From assembly GCA_030835385.1 (NCBI GenBank), contig JAURPI010000047.1, positions 59,130-123,129 on the forward strand: 64,000 bases of DNA, in the 5' to 3' direction. Numbering within the stretch: position 1 is the first letter of the stretch; every line of letters begins with the position of its first letter. The position numbers and the translations under genes are program-made. Shown here one piece after another: positions 1 to 10,622 of the stretch. The notes beneath the pieces are model-generated. The model did not search any database and was not told where the DNA came from. It saw only the letters and a list, made by a program, of their open reading frames with translations. The DNA comes from Alphaproteobacteria bacterium. GTDB lineage: Bacteria; Pseudomonadota; Alphaproteobacteria; Rhodospirillales; Rhodospirillaceae.

Positions 1-605
1 ACACCGTCACAATATCCTACGGCCACGGCATAGCGGTCACACCGGTTCACGTCGCATCGGCTATCAGCGCAATGGTCAATGGCGGCATCCTTAATCGGCC
101 AACGCTGCTCAGACGTGACATCGTTTATGACGAGGACCGCACCCGTGTTATTTCGGAGGCGACATCCAAACAAGTGCGTAGCCTGATGCGCTTGGTCGTC
201 ACCGAAGGGTCGGGCAAACAAGCTGAGGTTCAGGGATATGTTGTCGGCGGCAAGACTGGGTCGGCCGAAAAACTCGATAGCGCAGGAGAGTATAGCGAGA
301 CCCAAATACGAACATCCTTTGTCGCCGCTTTCCCGATGCATGCACCGCGGTATGTGGTGTTGGCCCTTCTCGATGAGCCAAAGGGCCTAAAAGAAACATT
401 CAATTACACAACAGCAGGCTGGAATGCCGCGCCCACAGTCGGCCGCATTGTTGCCGAAATTGCGCCCATGCTTGGCGTGTATCCAACAACAGAACAACCG
501 ATGGCGCCCGAATTGGGAACCCTCATAGAAGCCAGCGCGCGTATTTCCGAAATGGCCCTTGCCCCAGCCGGTACCGGCTTTGGCGGTGACCGTGCGGCTG
601 AGTGA
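1..605 (+). CDS. ftsI: Peptidoglycan D,D-transpeptidase FtsI (PBP3), 3' part
   Basis: This is the C-terminal end of the septal transpeptidase that cross-links peptidoglycan in the periplasm during division. The frame is open from the window edge (first whole codon at base 3) and reads VSYGHG-type sequence, as expected just before the last catalytic motif. The third penicillin-binding motif KTG (in GGKTGSAEK) lies at 252-260. The SxxK and SxN motifs are outside the window, so the protein is truncated by the window edge and not by mutation. It is the first visible gene of the dcw run, and murE starts inside its last codons. The identification rests on the KTG motif, the flanking sequence and the gene order. 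Confidence 0.93.
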   Translation, partial: TVTISYGHGIAVTPVHVASAISAMVNGGILNRPTLLRRDIVYDEDRTRVISEATSKQVRSLMRLVVTEGSGKQAEVQGYVVGGKTGSAEKLDSAGEYSETQIRTSFVAAFPMHAPRYVVLALLDEPKGLKETFNYTTAGWNAAPTVGRIVAEIAPMLGVYPTTEQPMAPELGTLIEASARISEMALAPAGTGFGGDRAAE

Positions 606-2052
606 GTTATTGGAGGATAGCGGCACAGACATGTTACGCCTGACTGATCTCGAAATTACCGGCATCACCGCTGACTCTCGGTCCGTGGAACCTGGCTTCT
701 TGTTTGCTGCGTTACCGGGCACCAAAGTTGACGGCCGCGCGTTTATCGATGAAGCGGTGAAACGTGGAGCATCCGCGGTAATAGCGCCAGACGGAACGGA
801 TCTGGACAGAGACGACGTCCAATTGATCACGGATTCCAATCCGCGCCGCTTGTTTGCTCAACTAGCGGCAAAATACTTCGTGGCACAGCCAGAGATTGCC
901 GTTGCCGTTACGGGTACCAATGGCAAAACCTCTGTTGCACAGTTTGTTCGTCAGATTTGGCAACATGCGGGTCATCATGCGGCGGCTCTTGGGACTTTAG
1001 GTGTTGTATCTGACGATCTTTCTACAACAGGCAGTTTGACAACGCCGGACCCCGTCACCTTGCATAAACTGTTGGCGGATCTCGCCGAGCGTGGCGTTGA
1101 TCACCTAGCCCTTGAAGCCTCAAGTCATGGTCTGGATCAATTCCGGCTAGACGGTGTGAAGATCAGCGCCGCCGCGTTCACTAACTTGAGCCGTGATCAC
1201 CTTGATTACCACGGCTCTATGGACGCGTACCTGGACGCTAAAGTCCGGCTGTTCTCTGACGTCCTTATCCCCGGAGGTGTCGCTGTCATAAATGCAGACA
1301 CCCCTGAATGCGCGAAGATTAAAGCTACCTGCGAGGCCCGCGGTCACTCCGCCATTACTTATGGTTATGCTGGCGATGCAATTTGTTTGGTCAGCGCAAC
1401 AGCGACCGCACATGGACAAGACCTTAATCTATTGCTTCACGGTAAGATCGAAAACGTGGTCCTACCTCTGGCTGGCTCCTTTCAAGCAATGAATGCGCTA
1501 TGCGCCGCTGGCCTCGCCCTCGCCACTGGAGTCACAACGGACAAAGTCATTTCTGCCATGTCCCAACTGGTCGGTGTTCCTGGGCGCCTAGAGCACGTCG
1601 GTAGCACCAAAAGCGGTGCCTCCGTATTTGTGGACTACGCGCACACACCAACGGCCCTGACCACAGCGCTGAATGCCCTTCGCCCTCACACACAAAACAA
1701 ACTGAACGTTGTATTCGGCGCTGGTGGCGACCGCGACACTGGGAAACGGCCCCTTATGGGACACGCTGCACAAGAAGCTGCAGATATCGCTTATGTGACT
1801 GACGACAATCCTCGCTCTGAAGATCCAACGCTAATTCGCGCTGCAATTCTTGCTGAGTGCCAAGAGGCAACTGAAATTGGAGATCGCGCAGATGCGATTG
1901 AGTCCGCGATTTTGGCGCTGGAACCCGGTGACACCTTACTGATCGCCGGCAAGGGTCATGAAACAGGTCAAATCGTTGGCGATACGGTCCTTCCCTTTGA
2001 CGACCGTGAAGTCGCTCGCGCAGTCATTAAAAAACAGGGTGGCGCGTCATGA
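592..2052 (+). CDS. murE: UDP-MurNAc-L-Ala-D-Glu:meso-diaminopimelate ligase MurE
   Basis: Cytoplasmic ATP-dependent ligase that adds the third residue of the peptidoglycan stem peptide. From the chosen start the protein has 486 residues, normal for MurE. The Mur-ligase P-loop TGTNGKTS is at about residues 107-114. DNPR at about 405-408 is the known signature for meso-diaminopimelate, not lysine. The GTG at 592 gives the typical N-terminus MRLSELL and overlaps the ftsI stop by 14 bases. An in-frame TTG at 559 would add 11 residues that look like read-through of ftsI and is less likely. The murF start overlaps its stop (ATGA). Confidence 0.95.
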   Translation: MRLSELLEDSGTDMLRLTDLEITGITADSRSVEPGFLFAALPGTKVDGRAFIDEAVKRGASAVIAPDGTDLDRDDVQLITDSNPRRLFAQLAAKYFVAQPEIAVAVTGTNGKTSVAQFVRQIWQHAGHHAAALGTLGVVSDDLSTTGSLTTPDPVTLHKLLADLAERGVDHLALEASSHGLDQFRLDGVKISAAAFTNLSRDHLDYHGSMDAYLDAKVRLFSDVLIPGGVAVINADTPECAKIKATCEARGHSAITYGYAGDAICLVSATATAHGQDLNLLLHGKIENVVLPLAGSFQAMNALCAAGLALATGVTTDKVISAMSQLVGVPGRLEHVGSTKSGASVFVDYAHTPTALTTALNALRPHTQNKLNVVFGAGGDRDTGKRPLMGHAAQEAADIAYVTDDNPRSEDPTLIRAAILAECQEATEIGDRADAIESAILALEPGDTLLIAGKGHETGQIVGDTVLPFDDREVARAVIKKQGGAS

Positions 2053-3473
2053 CGCCTTTTTGGACCAACGCCGAAGTTGCAACCGCGACAGATGGACGCG
2101 TCTCGGGTGAATGGGATGCCGATGGTGTCAGCATAGACAGCCGCGCTGTATCAGTTGGCGACCTTTTTGTTGCGGTGGAGGGCCCTAAATTCGACGGCCA
2201 TGATTTTGTTATCGAAGCGCTAGAGCGTGGTGCCTCTTCGGCTATTGTCTCCCGGATACCAACAGACGGCAAACAAACCGTTAACGAGGATCGCCTCGTT
2301 GTTGTGGATGACACAACAGTTGCTCTGCAAGCGCTTGCTCGAGCGGCACGCTCACGGATCAACGGACGCGTTGCTGCTGTAACGGGAAGCGTTGGCAAGA
2401 CGACAACAAAAGAAGCTTTGACGCTTGCATTGTCTCGCCAGGGGTCAACCCATGCAACTACAGGCAACCTCAACAATCATTGGGGCGTCCCACTTAGCCT
2501 ATCTCGCATGCCCTCAGAGACAAACTATGCCGTTCTCGAACTTGGCATGAATCACGCGGGTGAAATCGAGCCACTCTCCAAAATGGTGCGGCCTCACGTC
2601 GCTGTGGTGACGACTGTCGAAGCTGTACATTTAGAGTTCTTTTCTTCCGTCGCAGATATCGCCGGCGCGAAGGCAGAAATATTCTCCGGGCTGGAATCTG
2701 GTGGCGTCGCCATCATTCCCGCCGACAACTCACACTATGATCGCCTGGCCAGAGCCGCGTCTGCTGCTAGTGCTGCACAGATCGTTTCTTTTGGAACAGA
2801 TAATAGCGCTGCATATCGGCTCATCGCATGGTCCGTGAGCGAAGTTGGAACTCGTATTGCCGCCGACGTAAACGGCAAACGCCTTGTGTACGACATTGGC
2901 ATGATGGGCAAGCATATGGCCCTCAATAGTCTGGCCGTCTTAGCCACCGTCGACGCATTAGGTGGCGATATCGAACAAGCGGCAGGCGACCTCAACGACA
3001 TGACGCCCCCAGCAGGTCGGGGGGCTCGATCTGTTGTCGCCCTGTCTGCAGGGTCATTCGATCTGATTGACGAAAGTTACAATGCAAGTCCGGCTTCCAT
3101 TGCCGCATTAGCAGAAGCGCTAAATGCCACCCGCAAACGTGGCCGGGTCATTTTAGCGCTTGGTGATATGCTCGAGCTCGGCGCTAAGTCTGATGCGTTG
3201 CATGCGGACCTAGCTACTCCCATTGCAACCGATGGCATTGATTGCGTCTTTACGGCAGGCCCGGCCATGCGCCACCTCCATAACGCACTGCCATCACAGC
3301 AAGCGACGGCGCATGCAGCTGATGCTGAAGAGCTGGCGCCCCTAATCACAGAATTTGTTGAACCCGGCGACGTTATTGCCGTGAAGGGTTCGTTCGGTAG
3401 CCGCATGTCTGTTGTCGTAGACGCGCTCAAAGAGTTGAGCCGCAACGCGCAATCAGCAGTCAACGGCGACTGA
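2049..3473 (+). CDS. murF: UDP-MurNAc-tripeptide:D-Ala-D-Ala ligase MurF
   Basis: Adds the D-Ala-D-Ala dipeptide to the UDP-MurNAc-tripeptide in the cytoplasm, completing the pentapeptide precursor. It has 474 residues. The Mur-ligase ATP-binding loop TGSVGKTT is at about residues 112-119, followed by the central-domain sequence NLNNHWGVPL and the C-terminal DESYNASP segment typical of MurF. The ATG overlaps the murE stop by four bases (ATGA), which suggests translational coupling. mraY follows after 18 bases. Confidence 0.95.
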   Translation: MTPFWTNAEVATATDGRVSGEWDADGVSIDSRAVSVGDLFVAVEGPKFDGHDFVIEALERGASSAIVSRIPTDGKQTVNEDRLVVVDDTTVALQALARAARSRINGRVAAVTGSVGKTTTKEALTLALSRQGSTHATTGNLNNHWGVPLSLSRMPSETNYAVLELGMNHAGEIEPLSKMVRPHVAVVTTVEAVHLEFFSSVADIAGAKAEIFSGLESGGVAIIPADNSHYDRLARAASAASAAQIVSFGTDNSAAYRLIAWSVSEVGTRIAADVNGKRLVYDIGMMGKHMALNSLAVLATVDALGGDIEQAAGDLNDMTPPAGRGARSVVALSAGSFDLIDESYNASPASIAALAEALNATRKRGRVILALGDMLELGAKSDALHADLATPIATDGIDCVFTAGPAMRHLHNALPSQQATAHAADAEELAPLITEFVEPGDVIAVKGSFGSRMSVVVDALKELSRNAQSAVNGD

Positions 3474-3491
3474 GGGAGGAATCGAACGACA

Positions 3492-4577
3492 ATGCTCTAC
3501 TGGCTCTCTGAATTTTCCGGCAACTTCGCCGCCCTTAACTTGTTCCGCTACCTCACGTTCCGGACCGGTGGCGCTGTGATTACAGCGATGATAATCGCGT
3601 TTGTGTGCGGTCCAGCGATTATTCGCTGGCTCAAGAGTCGCCAGACCAATGGACAGCCGATCCGCGAGGATGGGCCGCAAAGCCATGTCCTAACAAAACA
3701 AGGTACACCGACTATGGGCGGCATGATGATGCTGCTAGCCATCTCTGTATCGACACTACTATGGGCCGATCTCTCCAACGCTTATGTATGGGCCGTGCTG
3801 GCCGTAACTATGGGCTTTGGCGCCATCGGCTTTGCGGACGACTACCTTAAGGTCACCAGACGTCATTCTGGCGGATTGCCCGGCCGGGTTAAGTTGGTTG
3901 CGGAAGCGGTCATCGCTATCGCTGTAGCACTTTGGATCGTCAGCGTAACGACAGACATTACGCCTACGGGTCTCGCCTTCCCGTTCTTTAAAGACCTCTT
4001 GATTGACCTCGGTTGGTTCTACATTCCATTCGCTGCCTTCATTATTGTCGGTGCTTCCAATTCGGTAAATCTCACCGACGGGCTGGATGGCCTTGCCATT
4101 GTACCGGTGATGATCTGCGCCGGCGTGTTTCTAATGATCTCATACCTTATCGGTAACGCGTTCTTTGCTGAGTATCTTCAAGTCCACTTCGTACGTGGAA
4201 CAGGCGAGCTCACAGTTTTCTGCGGCACCATCATCGGCGCTGGCCTTGGCTTCCTCTGGTTTAACGCGCCGCCAGCCATGGTCTTTATGGGCGATACGGG
4301 TTCACTGGCTATGGGTGGCGCACTCGGTGCGGTCTCAGTAGTCACAAAACACGAAATCGTACTCGGCATAACGGGCGGCCTGTTCGTCCTTGAAACTGTG
4401 TCGGTCATTGTCCAAGTCGTCTCATTTAAACTGACAGGCCGCCGCGTGTTCCGCATGGCGCCGCTACATCATCACTTCGAGCAAAAAGGCTGGGCGGAGC
4501 CGACGATCGTCATCCGCTTCTGGATCATCGCTTGCATTCTGGCCATCGCCGGCCTGAGCACGTTGAAGCTGAGGTGA
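3492..4577 (+). CDS. mraY: Phospho-MurNAc-pentapeptide translocase MraY
   Basis: Integral inner-membrane enzyme that transfers phospho-MurNAc-pentapeptide from UDP to undecaprenyl phosphate, forming lipid I. The protein has 361 residues with about ten hydrophobic segments. The family motifs are present: the Asp pair in ADDYLK (residues 116-117), NLTDGLDG (193-200), and the His triplet in PLHHHFE (326-328). A GGGAGGA-like ribosome binding site lies just upstream of the ATG. murD starts seven bases after its stop. Confidence 0.96.
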   Translation: MLYWLSEFSGNFAALNLFRYLTFRTGGAVITAMIIAFVCGPAIIRWLKSRQTNGQPIREDGPQSHVLTKQGTPTMGGMMMLLAISVSTLLWADLSNAYVWAVLAVTMGFGAIGFADDYLKVTRRHSGGLPGRVKLVAEAVIAIAVALWIVSVTTDITPTGLAFPFFKDLLIDLGWFYIPFAAFIIVGASNSVNLTDGLDGLAIVPVMICAGVFLMISYLIGNAFFAEYLQVHFVRGTGELTVFCGTIIGAGLGFLWFNAPPAMVFMGDTGSLAMGGALGAVSVVTKHEIVLGITGGLFVLETVSVIVQVVSFKLTGRRVFRMAPLHHHFEQKGWAEPTIVIRFWIIACILAIAGLSTLKLR

Positions 4578-4584
4578 GCACCGC

Positions 4585-5973
4585 ATGATCCCTCTCTACT
4601 CCCATCGCAATGATACCGTCTTGGTGGTCGGACTTGGTAAGTCCGGGCTATCTGCTGCCCGCGCTCTATCCACTGCCGGTGCGCGTGTTTTTGTATGGGA
4701 TGACAAAGCTGAACAGAGAGACAGCGCCTTGGTAAACGGATTTACCATTTTTGACGCTGAGTCCGGCGACATGACCGAGTTGGATCACGTTATATGGAGC
4801 CCTGGCGTTCCTCATACGCATCCAACTCCGCATCCGCTGGCTGAAAAGGCCCGTGCCGCTAAGCATACACTACGCTGTGATGTTGATTTGCTAGCGACTG
4901 CGCAACCATCCGCAACGTTTGTTGGCATCACGGGCACCAATGGCAAGTCAACCACGACCGCATTGACCGCTCACGTTCTGACAGAAGCTGGAAAGCAGGT
5001 CGAGGTTGGCGGCAACCTCGGATTCACCGCCCTTGATCTCGCCCCTCTGGGCGCCGATGGGATCTACGTTCTTGAGCTTTCATCCTATCAGACCGAACTC
5101 ACACCAAACTTGCACTGCGCAACAGCGGTTCTCCTTAACATTACGCCCGACCACCTCGAGCGCCACGGCGGTATCGACGGCTATGTCGCAGCCAAGTCCG
5201 AATTGTTTGCGCACCAGAAATACGGCGCCCTAGCAATCGTTGGCGAAGACGACGTTCCAAGCCGAACGACCGCACAATATCTCGCAGGTGATGGTCGCCA
5301 TCTCGTTATCCGCATTTCGGCAGAGTCAGACCCGGCCGATGGTGTTTCGGTCAGAGATGGCGTTCTGAACGACAACCATTTCGATCAGGGCGGAACCATC
5401 GACTTACGGAGCCTTAAAGCGCTCCCAGGCAAACACAATTGGCAAAATGCTGCCGCAGCCTACGCGATTGCACGGACCAATGGGGTTTCGTCAGAGGTAA
5501 TCACTAAAGCCTTCGCGTCTTTCACTGGATTACGTCACCGCCAAGAGATTATCGGCACGATGCAGGACGTAACCTTTGTCAATGACAGCAAAGCCACAAA
5601 TGTGGATGCGACAGAGAAAGCACTCAGCTGTTACGGATCTGTCTATTGGATCGCGGGTGGAGTCGCTAAGGCGGGCGGCATCACAGCCCTCGGGCCTCTG
5701 TTTGGCCGCATCCGACATGCGTTCTTGATCGGTGAGTCGGCACAGGATTTTGCTACTGAATTGTCCCAGGGCGGTGTCGCTGCCTCTACTCACCCCACCC
5801 TAGAAGACGCAACGATCAATGCCGGCCATCAAGCATTAGAAGATAGAACGAAAGACGCCACCGTGTTGCTGTCCCCGGCTTGCTCATCTTTCGACATGTT
5901 TAAGAACTTCGAAGAGCGGGGCGACGCGTTCCGGTCCGCGGTCCTCGACACTTGGCCGGAGGTCGCAGCATGA
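4585..5973 (+). CDS. murD: UDP-MurNAc-L-alanine:D-glutamate ligase MurD
   Basis: Cytoplasmic ligase that adds D-glutamate to UDP-MurNAc-L-Ala. It has 462 residues. The N-terminal Rossmann-like loop GLGKSGLS is at about residues 16-23, and the ATP-binding loop TGTNGKST is at about 116-123. The central NDSKATN motif characteristic of MurD is present, as is the late SPACSSFDMF segment. The stop codon overlaps the ftsW ATG (ATGA). Confidence 0.95.
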   Translation: MIPLYSHRNDTVLVVGLGKSGLSAARALSTAGARVFVWDDKAEQRDSALVNGFTIFDAESGDMTELDHVIWSPGVPHTHPTPHPLAEKARAAKHTLRCDVDLLATAQPSATFVGITGTNGKSTTTALTAHVLTEAGKQVEVGGNLGFTALDLAPLGADGIYVLELSSYQTELTPNLHCATAVLLNITPDHLERHGGIDGYVAAKSELFAHQKYGALAIVGEDDVPSRTTAQYLAGDGRHLVIRISAESDPADGVSVRDGVLNDNHFDQGGTIDLRSLKALPGKHNWQNAAAAYAIARTNGVSSEVITKAFASFTGLRHRQEIIGTMQDVTFVNDSKATNVDATEKALSCYGSVYWIAGGVAKAGGITALGPLFGRIRHAFLIGESAQDFATELSQGGVAASTHPTLEDATINAGHQALEDRTKDATVLLSPACSSFDMFKNFEERGDAFRSAVLDTWPEVAA

Positions 5974-7100
5974 GTTCAGCGTTTACACGTTCGGATACAA
6001 GTGTGGTGGGCCGCTGGTGGTGGACCGTCGACCGGTGGCTGCTGGTCTCCTCGGGAGCGTTAATCGTCATCGGCATGATTCTCACTCTGGCAGCCGGGCC
6101 ACCGGCCGCTGAAAGAATAGGCGCAGACACCTATCATTTTGTCCGTAAGCAGTCCGTGTTTCTGCCCGTTGCGATCGCCGTGATGCTGGGCATCTCTTTG
6201 TTACCAGCATTGTGGATTCGCCGCGTTGCTGTCGTGGGTCTGTTTGGCGCCTTCATGATGATGTTTGGCACATTGGTCCTTGGTGCCGAAATCAACGGAG
6301 CACAGCGTTGGCTACGTCTTGGCGGGCTATCAATCCAACCGTCTGAATTCATCAAACCGTTTTTCGTCGTGGTCTCCGCCTGGCTGTTTTCTCTCAGCCG
6401 AACGACAGAAGGTGTACCCGGAAACACGATCGCGCTTGGCTGTCTGATGATGGTGTGCGCCGTTTTGTTATCCCAACCGGATGTAGGCATGACCATGGTC
6501 GTTGTTTCGGTATGGTGCGCACAGTTCTTTATGGCCGGACTGCCGATCTTTTGGGTCGTGCTGATCGCCTTTGCCGGCCTAGGCGCACTGGTTAGCGCGT
6601 ACTTCCTGTTCCCGCACGTAGCGAGCCGCGTGGACCGGTTTCTTGATCCCGCGTCTGGTGACACCTACCAGGTGACCCAAGCTATACGCGCTTTCCAGAA
6701 CGGTGGTCTGTTTGGTCGCGGACCTGGAGAAGGTCGCGTCAAAGAAACGCTGCCAGACGCCCACACAGACTTTATCTTCGCCGTCGCTGGCGAAGAGTTC
6801 GGTGTCCTGCTCTGCTTAGTGGTAGTTGCCCTGTTTGGCTTCCTTGTCTTGCGCGCGATGATCAAGGTGCTGCGCGAAGATAATCTATTCATACTGCTGG
6901 CCGTTGGCGGCCTCGCCGTTCAATTCGGCCTGCAATCTATCATCAACATGGCCTCTAGTCTGCACATGATGCCGACCAAAGGCATGACGCTTCCATTCAT
7001 CTCATACGGTGGTTCATCCATGCTCGCCCTCGCTATTGGCATGGGCATGATTTTGGGCCTGACCCGCCGTCGACGCGACACGGAGGGCCTGCGCGCATGA
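5970..7100 (+). CDS. ftsW: Septal SEDS peptidoglycan polymerase FtsW
   Basis: Multi-pass inner-membrane glycosyltransferase of the SEDS family that polymerises lipid II at the septum together with FtsI. It has 376 residues, with a cytoplasmic N-terminus followed by about ten hydrophobic segments. SEDS hallmarks are visible: the GAQRWL...QPSEF stretch, the DAHTDFIFAVAGEEFG stretch, and LPFISYGGSS near the C-terminus. The ATG at 5970 overlaps the murD stop and has GGAGG about nine bases upstream. An in-frame TTG 18 bases earlier is less likely. The murG start overlaps its stop. Confidence 0.94.
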   Translation: MSSAFTRSDTSVVGRWWWTVDRWLLVSSGALIVIGMILTLAAGPPAAERIGADTYHFVRKQSVFLPVAIAVMLGISLLPALWIRRVAVVGLFGAFMMMFGTLVLGAEINGAQRWLRLGGLSIQPSEFIKPFFVVVSAWLFSLSRTTEGVPGNTIALGCLMMVCAVLLSQPDVGMTMVVVSVWCAQFFMAGLPIFWVVLIAFAGLGALVSAYFLFPHVASRVDRFLDPASGDTYQVTQAIRAFQNGGLFGRGPGEGRVKETLPDAHTDFIFAVAGEEFGVLLCLVVVALFGFLVLRAMIKVLREDNLFILLAVGGLAVQFGLQSIINMASSLHMMPTKGMTLPFISYGGSSMLALAIGMGMILGLTRRRRDTEGLRA

Positions 7101-8230
7101 CCGGATCATCTCACCCGATCGTTCTCGCTGCCGGTGGGACCGGCGGCCACATGTTCCCCGCTGAGGCTCTGGCCAGTGTCTTGACGCAACGTGGCCATAC
7201 GTTGGTGTGGATTACCGATGAGCGCGGGGCGTCCCGTACGGGCCCCTTATCAGAACTGGAAACACACACCATCAGTGCACGTGGCCTTGCTGGCTTTGGC
7301 GCCATCGGTCGCCTTACGGGAGCCTTGAGCCTTGGCGTTGGCGTCTTTCAAGCACGGCGCATCCTGAAAGACCTAAACCCTGCGGCCGTTGTCGGCTTTG
7401 GTGGGTATGCCGCAGCTCCGACCATGATGGCTGCCACCCACCTCAAGCTCCCTACAGCAGTTCATGAACAAAACGCTGTTATCGGGAAAGCGAACCGACT
7501 GTTCGCCAAGCGAGTCGACCACGTCTACACATCTTTCGAAAATACACGCCTGATCCCAGATGGCGTATCGCCGCTCCTTACGGGGATGCCTGTCCGTTCG
7601 TCATTCGGTGCGGCGCGGGCCAAACCATACGTAGCGCCCGAAAATGACGCCCCAATCAAGATTGTCGTGTTGGGGGGCAGCCAAGGGGCTGCTGTATTTA
7701 GCCATCTCGTCCCGTGCGCGATTAAGCGCTTACCTGATCACCTGCGCACGCGGATCACGGTGGATCAACAGTGCCGTAGCGAAATTTTCGACCAAACGCG
7801 CCTCGCCTACTCGAACTGTGACGTGCAATCCCGGCTGCAACCCTTCTTTGACGACGTTCCAGATTTGGTTGGTGGAGCTCATTTGCTCATCGCGCGGTCT
7901 GGGGCATCCACAGTGAGCGAAGTTTCGTACACGGGGCGCCCAGCGATTTATGTGCCGTACCCCTACGCCGCTGACGATCATCAAACTGACAATGCACAAG
8001 CCTTGGTCAATGCAGGTGCTGGTTGGTGTGGGCAGCAAGACGCTCTTACACCTGACTCATTGGCGATCCATCTTGAGCAGCTCTTGACTGACCAAGCAGC
8101 GCTAACGAAAGCCGCTGCAAATGCCAAACAATTTGCCATTCCTGATGCGGCGGACCGTCTCGCAGATGCTGTCGAACGCCTTTTGCATGACAGCAATGGC
8201 CACTCCGAGCAAACCCGGGGAGCCGCCTAA
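7097..8230 (+). CDS. murG: Lipid II synthase MurG (UDP-GlcNAc transferase)
   Basis: Peripheral inner-membrane GT-B glycosyltransferase that adds GlcNAc to lipid I to make lipid II. It has 377 residues. The glycine-rich AGGTGGH loop is at about residues 12-18. The C-terminal half has the RSGASTVSE helix and the donor-site sequence [13 protein letters not shown], both typical of MurG. The ATG overlaps the ftsW stop (ATGA), and the stop overlaps the murC start (TAATG). Confidence 0.95.
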   Translation: MTGSSHPIVLAAGGTGGHMFPAEALASVLTQRGHTLVWITDERGASRTGPLSELETHTISARGLAGFGAIGRLTGALSLGVGVFQARRILKDLNPAAVVGFGGYAAAPTMMAATHLKLPTAVHEQNAVIGKANRLFAKRVDHVYTSFENTRLIPDGVSPLLTGMPVRSSFGAARAKPYVAPENDAPIKIVVLGGSQGAAVFSHLVPCAIKRLPDHLRTRITVDQQCRSEIFDQTRLAYSNCDVQSRLQPFFDDVPDLVGGAHLLIARSGASTVSEVSYTGRPAIYVPYPYAADDHQTDNAQALVNAGAGWCGQQDALTPDSLAIHLEQLLTDQAALTKAAANAKQFAIPDAADRLADAVERLLHDSNGHSEQTRGAA

Positions 8231-9663
8231 TGCGCACTATGCCCTTAGACATCGGGATCATTCATTTCGTCGGGATCGGCGGGATTGGTATGAGCGGCAT
8301 TGCAGAAGTCATGCACAACTTGGGATACCAGGTGCAGGGCAGTGACATAGCCCAAAATGCAAATGTCGACCGTCTTCGCACTCTGGGAATTAAAGTTGAG
8401 GTCGGCCACCGGGAAGAAAATCTGGGCGACGCCCGTGTGGTTGTTATTTCCACCGCTGTTAAGTCAGACAACCCGGAAGTGGCCGCCGCCCGCAAAGCAA
8501 TGATGCCGGTTGTTCGCCGCGCTGAAATGCTCGCCGAATTGATGCGCCTGAAATGGGCCATCGCGGTTGGTGGAACCCACGGCAAGACCACGACAACATC
8601 GTTGATCGCCTCGGTTCTTGATGCAGCAGCATTGGATCCCACCGTCATTAACGGCGGCATCATCAACGCCTACGGTACGAATGCCCGCCTTGGCGAAGGT
8701 GAGTGGATGATTGTCGAGGCCGACGAGTCAGATGGCACGTTCATACGGTTGCCAGCCACGATCGCCGTGGTCACCAACATTGATCCTGAGCATCTCGACT
8801 TCTATGGCGATTTCGATGCCTTAAAGGCCGCGTTCCGAACCTTCGTCGATTCTATTCCGTTCTATGGGTTTGCAACCCTGTGCATCGATCACCCTGAAGT
8901 GCAGGCCCTCATTCCTCACCTGTCCGACCGAAAGATCATCACCTACGGCATGGGACCATTGGCCAATGTGCGGTGCGAAAATATAAGCCTGGATATGAGC
9001 GGTGCGCAATTCGATGTCGCGATCTCTGATCGCATTACAGGCGGTGAGCGCCGCATCGAAGGAATTCATTTGCCCATGTTTGGGCATCACAACGTCCTCA
9101 ATGCCCTTGCCGCGATCGCCGTCGGCGCGGAACTGGGGGTCGAAGACGATGTTATTCGCCAGGGTCTCGCACAATTCACAGGCGTTAAACGCCGCTTCAC
9201 AAAAACAGGTGAAGTTGATGGCATCACCATTATTGACGACTATGGTCATCACCCAGTCGAAATCGCCGCCGTACTCAAGGCGGCCCGCAGCGCTAAGGCC
9301 GGCCGTGTGATCGCTGTGGTTCAGCCGCACCGCTATTCGCGCCTGGCATCATTGTTCGAAGAATTCTGCACCTGCTTTAATGATGCCGATCACGTCGTCG
9401 TTGCTGACGTCTATCCTGCCGGTGAATCTCCGATCGAGGGCATGGATCGTGACGGCCTTATTGAAGGGCTGCATGCCCACGGCCATACGCAAGTCACCGG
9501 ACTCTTTGCGCCAAAACATTTAGCCGCCGTCATTGATGACATTGCTGGCCCAGGCGACCTGGTGGTCTGCCTTGGCGCCGGCAATATCACGGCCTGGGCA
9601 CAAGCCTTACCCGATGATTTGGCAAAAATTCGTGCCACAACCACACAGGACATGGCTTCATGA
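8230..9663 (+). CDS. murC: UDP-MurNAc:L-alanine ligase MurC
   Basis: Cytoplasmic ligase that adds the first stem-peptide residue, L-alanine, to UDP-MurNAc. It has 477 residues. The N-terminal GIGGIGMSG dinucleotide-like loop is at about residues 15-23, and the ATP loop GTHGKTTTT is at about 115-123. The EADESDGTF and NIDPEHLD stretches expected in MurC follow. Start and stop overlap the neighbours murG and murB by one and four bases. Confidence 0.95.
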   Translation: MRTMPLDIGIIHFVGIGGIGMSGIAEVMHNLGYQVQGSDIAQNANVDRLRTLGIKVEVGHREENLGDARVVVISTAVKSDNPEVAAARKAMMPVVRRAEMLAELMRLKWAIAVGGTHGKTTTTSLIASVLDAAALDPTVINGGIINAYGTNARLGEGEWMIVEADESDGTFIRLPATIAVVTNIDPEHLDFYGDFDALKAAFRTFVDSIPFYGFATLCIDHPEVQALIPHLSDRKIITYGMGPLANVRCENISLDMSGAQFDVAISDRITGGERRIEGIHLPMFGHHNVLNALAAIAVGAELGVEDDVIRQGLAQFTGVKRRFTKTGEVDGITIIDDYGHHPVEIAAVLKAARSAKAGRVIAVVQPHRYSRLASLFEEFCTCFNDADHVVVADVYPAGESPIEGMDRDGLIEGLHAHGHTQVTGLFAPKHLAAVIDDIAGPGDLVVCLGAGNITAWAQALPDDLAKIRATTTQDMAS

Positions 9664-10622
9664 TGGCAGCTGAGCACACAGCACCTGATCTGATGGGTCA
9701 GCTGCCCGGTGTTCGGGGCAGCTACGAGCCCTATGCCGTGCTCGCGCCAACGACCTGGTTCCGCGTCGGCGGACCGGCAGAAGTTCTCTACACGCCTGCA
9801 GACACAGAAGACCTTGCTACGTTCCTACGCGGAAAGCCTGACAACGTCCCCGTCACCATCATAGGTCTGGCATCGAACCTCCTCATTCGCGACGGCGGCA
9901 TTCCAGGGGTCACGATTAAACTCGGTCGCGCCTTCAACACTATCGAAGCAGATGGCACCACGGTCCGCTGTGGTGGCAGCGCCGTCGACGCCAGTGTTGC
10001 AACAGCCGCGCGCGACAAGGGGATTGCCGGGCTAGAGTTTCTAACTGGCATTCCGGGGACTGTTGGCGGTGTGGTGCGGATGAACGCGGGCGCATACGGC
10101 CGCGAAATCCAAGACATTCTGATCAGTGCCACCGCAATAGACGATACTGGAAAGCTCCACAAGCTATCTCGAGAAGATTTGGGCTTTAGCTACCGCCACT
10201 GCGCGACACCTTCTGACTGGGTATTTATTGGTGCTGAATTCAAAGGCATTGAAGGCGATTCTGAAGAGATCACAAACCGTATTCGCGAAATCCGGGCTGA
10301 GCGAGAAGACGCGCAACCGGTTCAAAGCCGGACCGGTGGTTCGACGTTCGCGAACCCACCAGAAGCTAAAGCGTGGGAACTGATCGACCGCGCAGGCTGT
10401 CGTGGGTTGATCCGCGGCGGTGCTGCCGTTTCTGAGAAGCATTGCAACTTCCTTATTAATACTGGGACGGCCACGGCCTCAGACCTTGAAGGCCTCGGTG
10501 ACGAGGTACGTCGGCGGGTGCTTGAGGTAACTGGCATTCCGCTTACGTGGGAAATTCGTCGGGTTGGCGTTGCAGCCACGGACGATAAAGCGCCACTTGG
10601 TCGCGCAGGGGGGGCTGCATGA
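9660..10622 (+). CDS. murB: UDP-N-acetylenolpyruvoylglucosamine reductase MurB
   Basis: FAD-dependent cytoplasmic reductase that converts UDP-GlcNAc-enolpyruvate to UDP-MurNAc. It has 320 residues. FAD-binding features are visible: [10 protein letters not shown], the [20 protein letters not shown] segment, and the catalytic-serine loop GGSTFANP. The late sequence [10 protein letters not shown] carries the substrate-site residues. The first ATG overlaps the murC stop, and a second ATG lies three bases later, so the exact start could shift by one codon. ddl overlaps its stop. Confidence 0.95.
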   Translation: MMAAEHTAPDLMGQLPGVRGSYEPYAVLAPTTWFRVGGPAEVLYTPADTEDLATFLRGKPDNVPVTIIGLASNLLIRDGGIPGVTIKLGRAFNTIEADGTTVRCGGSAVDASVATAARDKGIAGLEFLTGIPGTVGGVVRMNAGAYGREIQDILISATAIDDTGKLHKLSREDLGFSYRHCATPSDWVFIGAEFKGIEGDSEEITNRIREIRAEREDAQPVQSRTGGSTFANPPEAKAWELIDRAGCRGLIRGGAAVSEKHCNFLINTGTATASDLEGLGDEVRRRVLEVTGIPLTWEIRRVGVAATDDKAPLGRAGGAA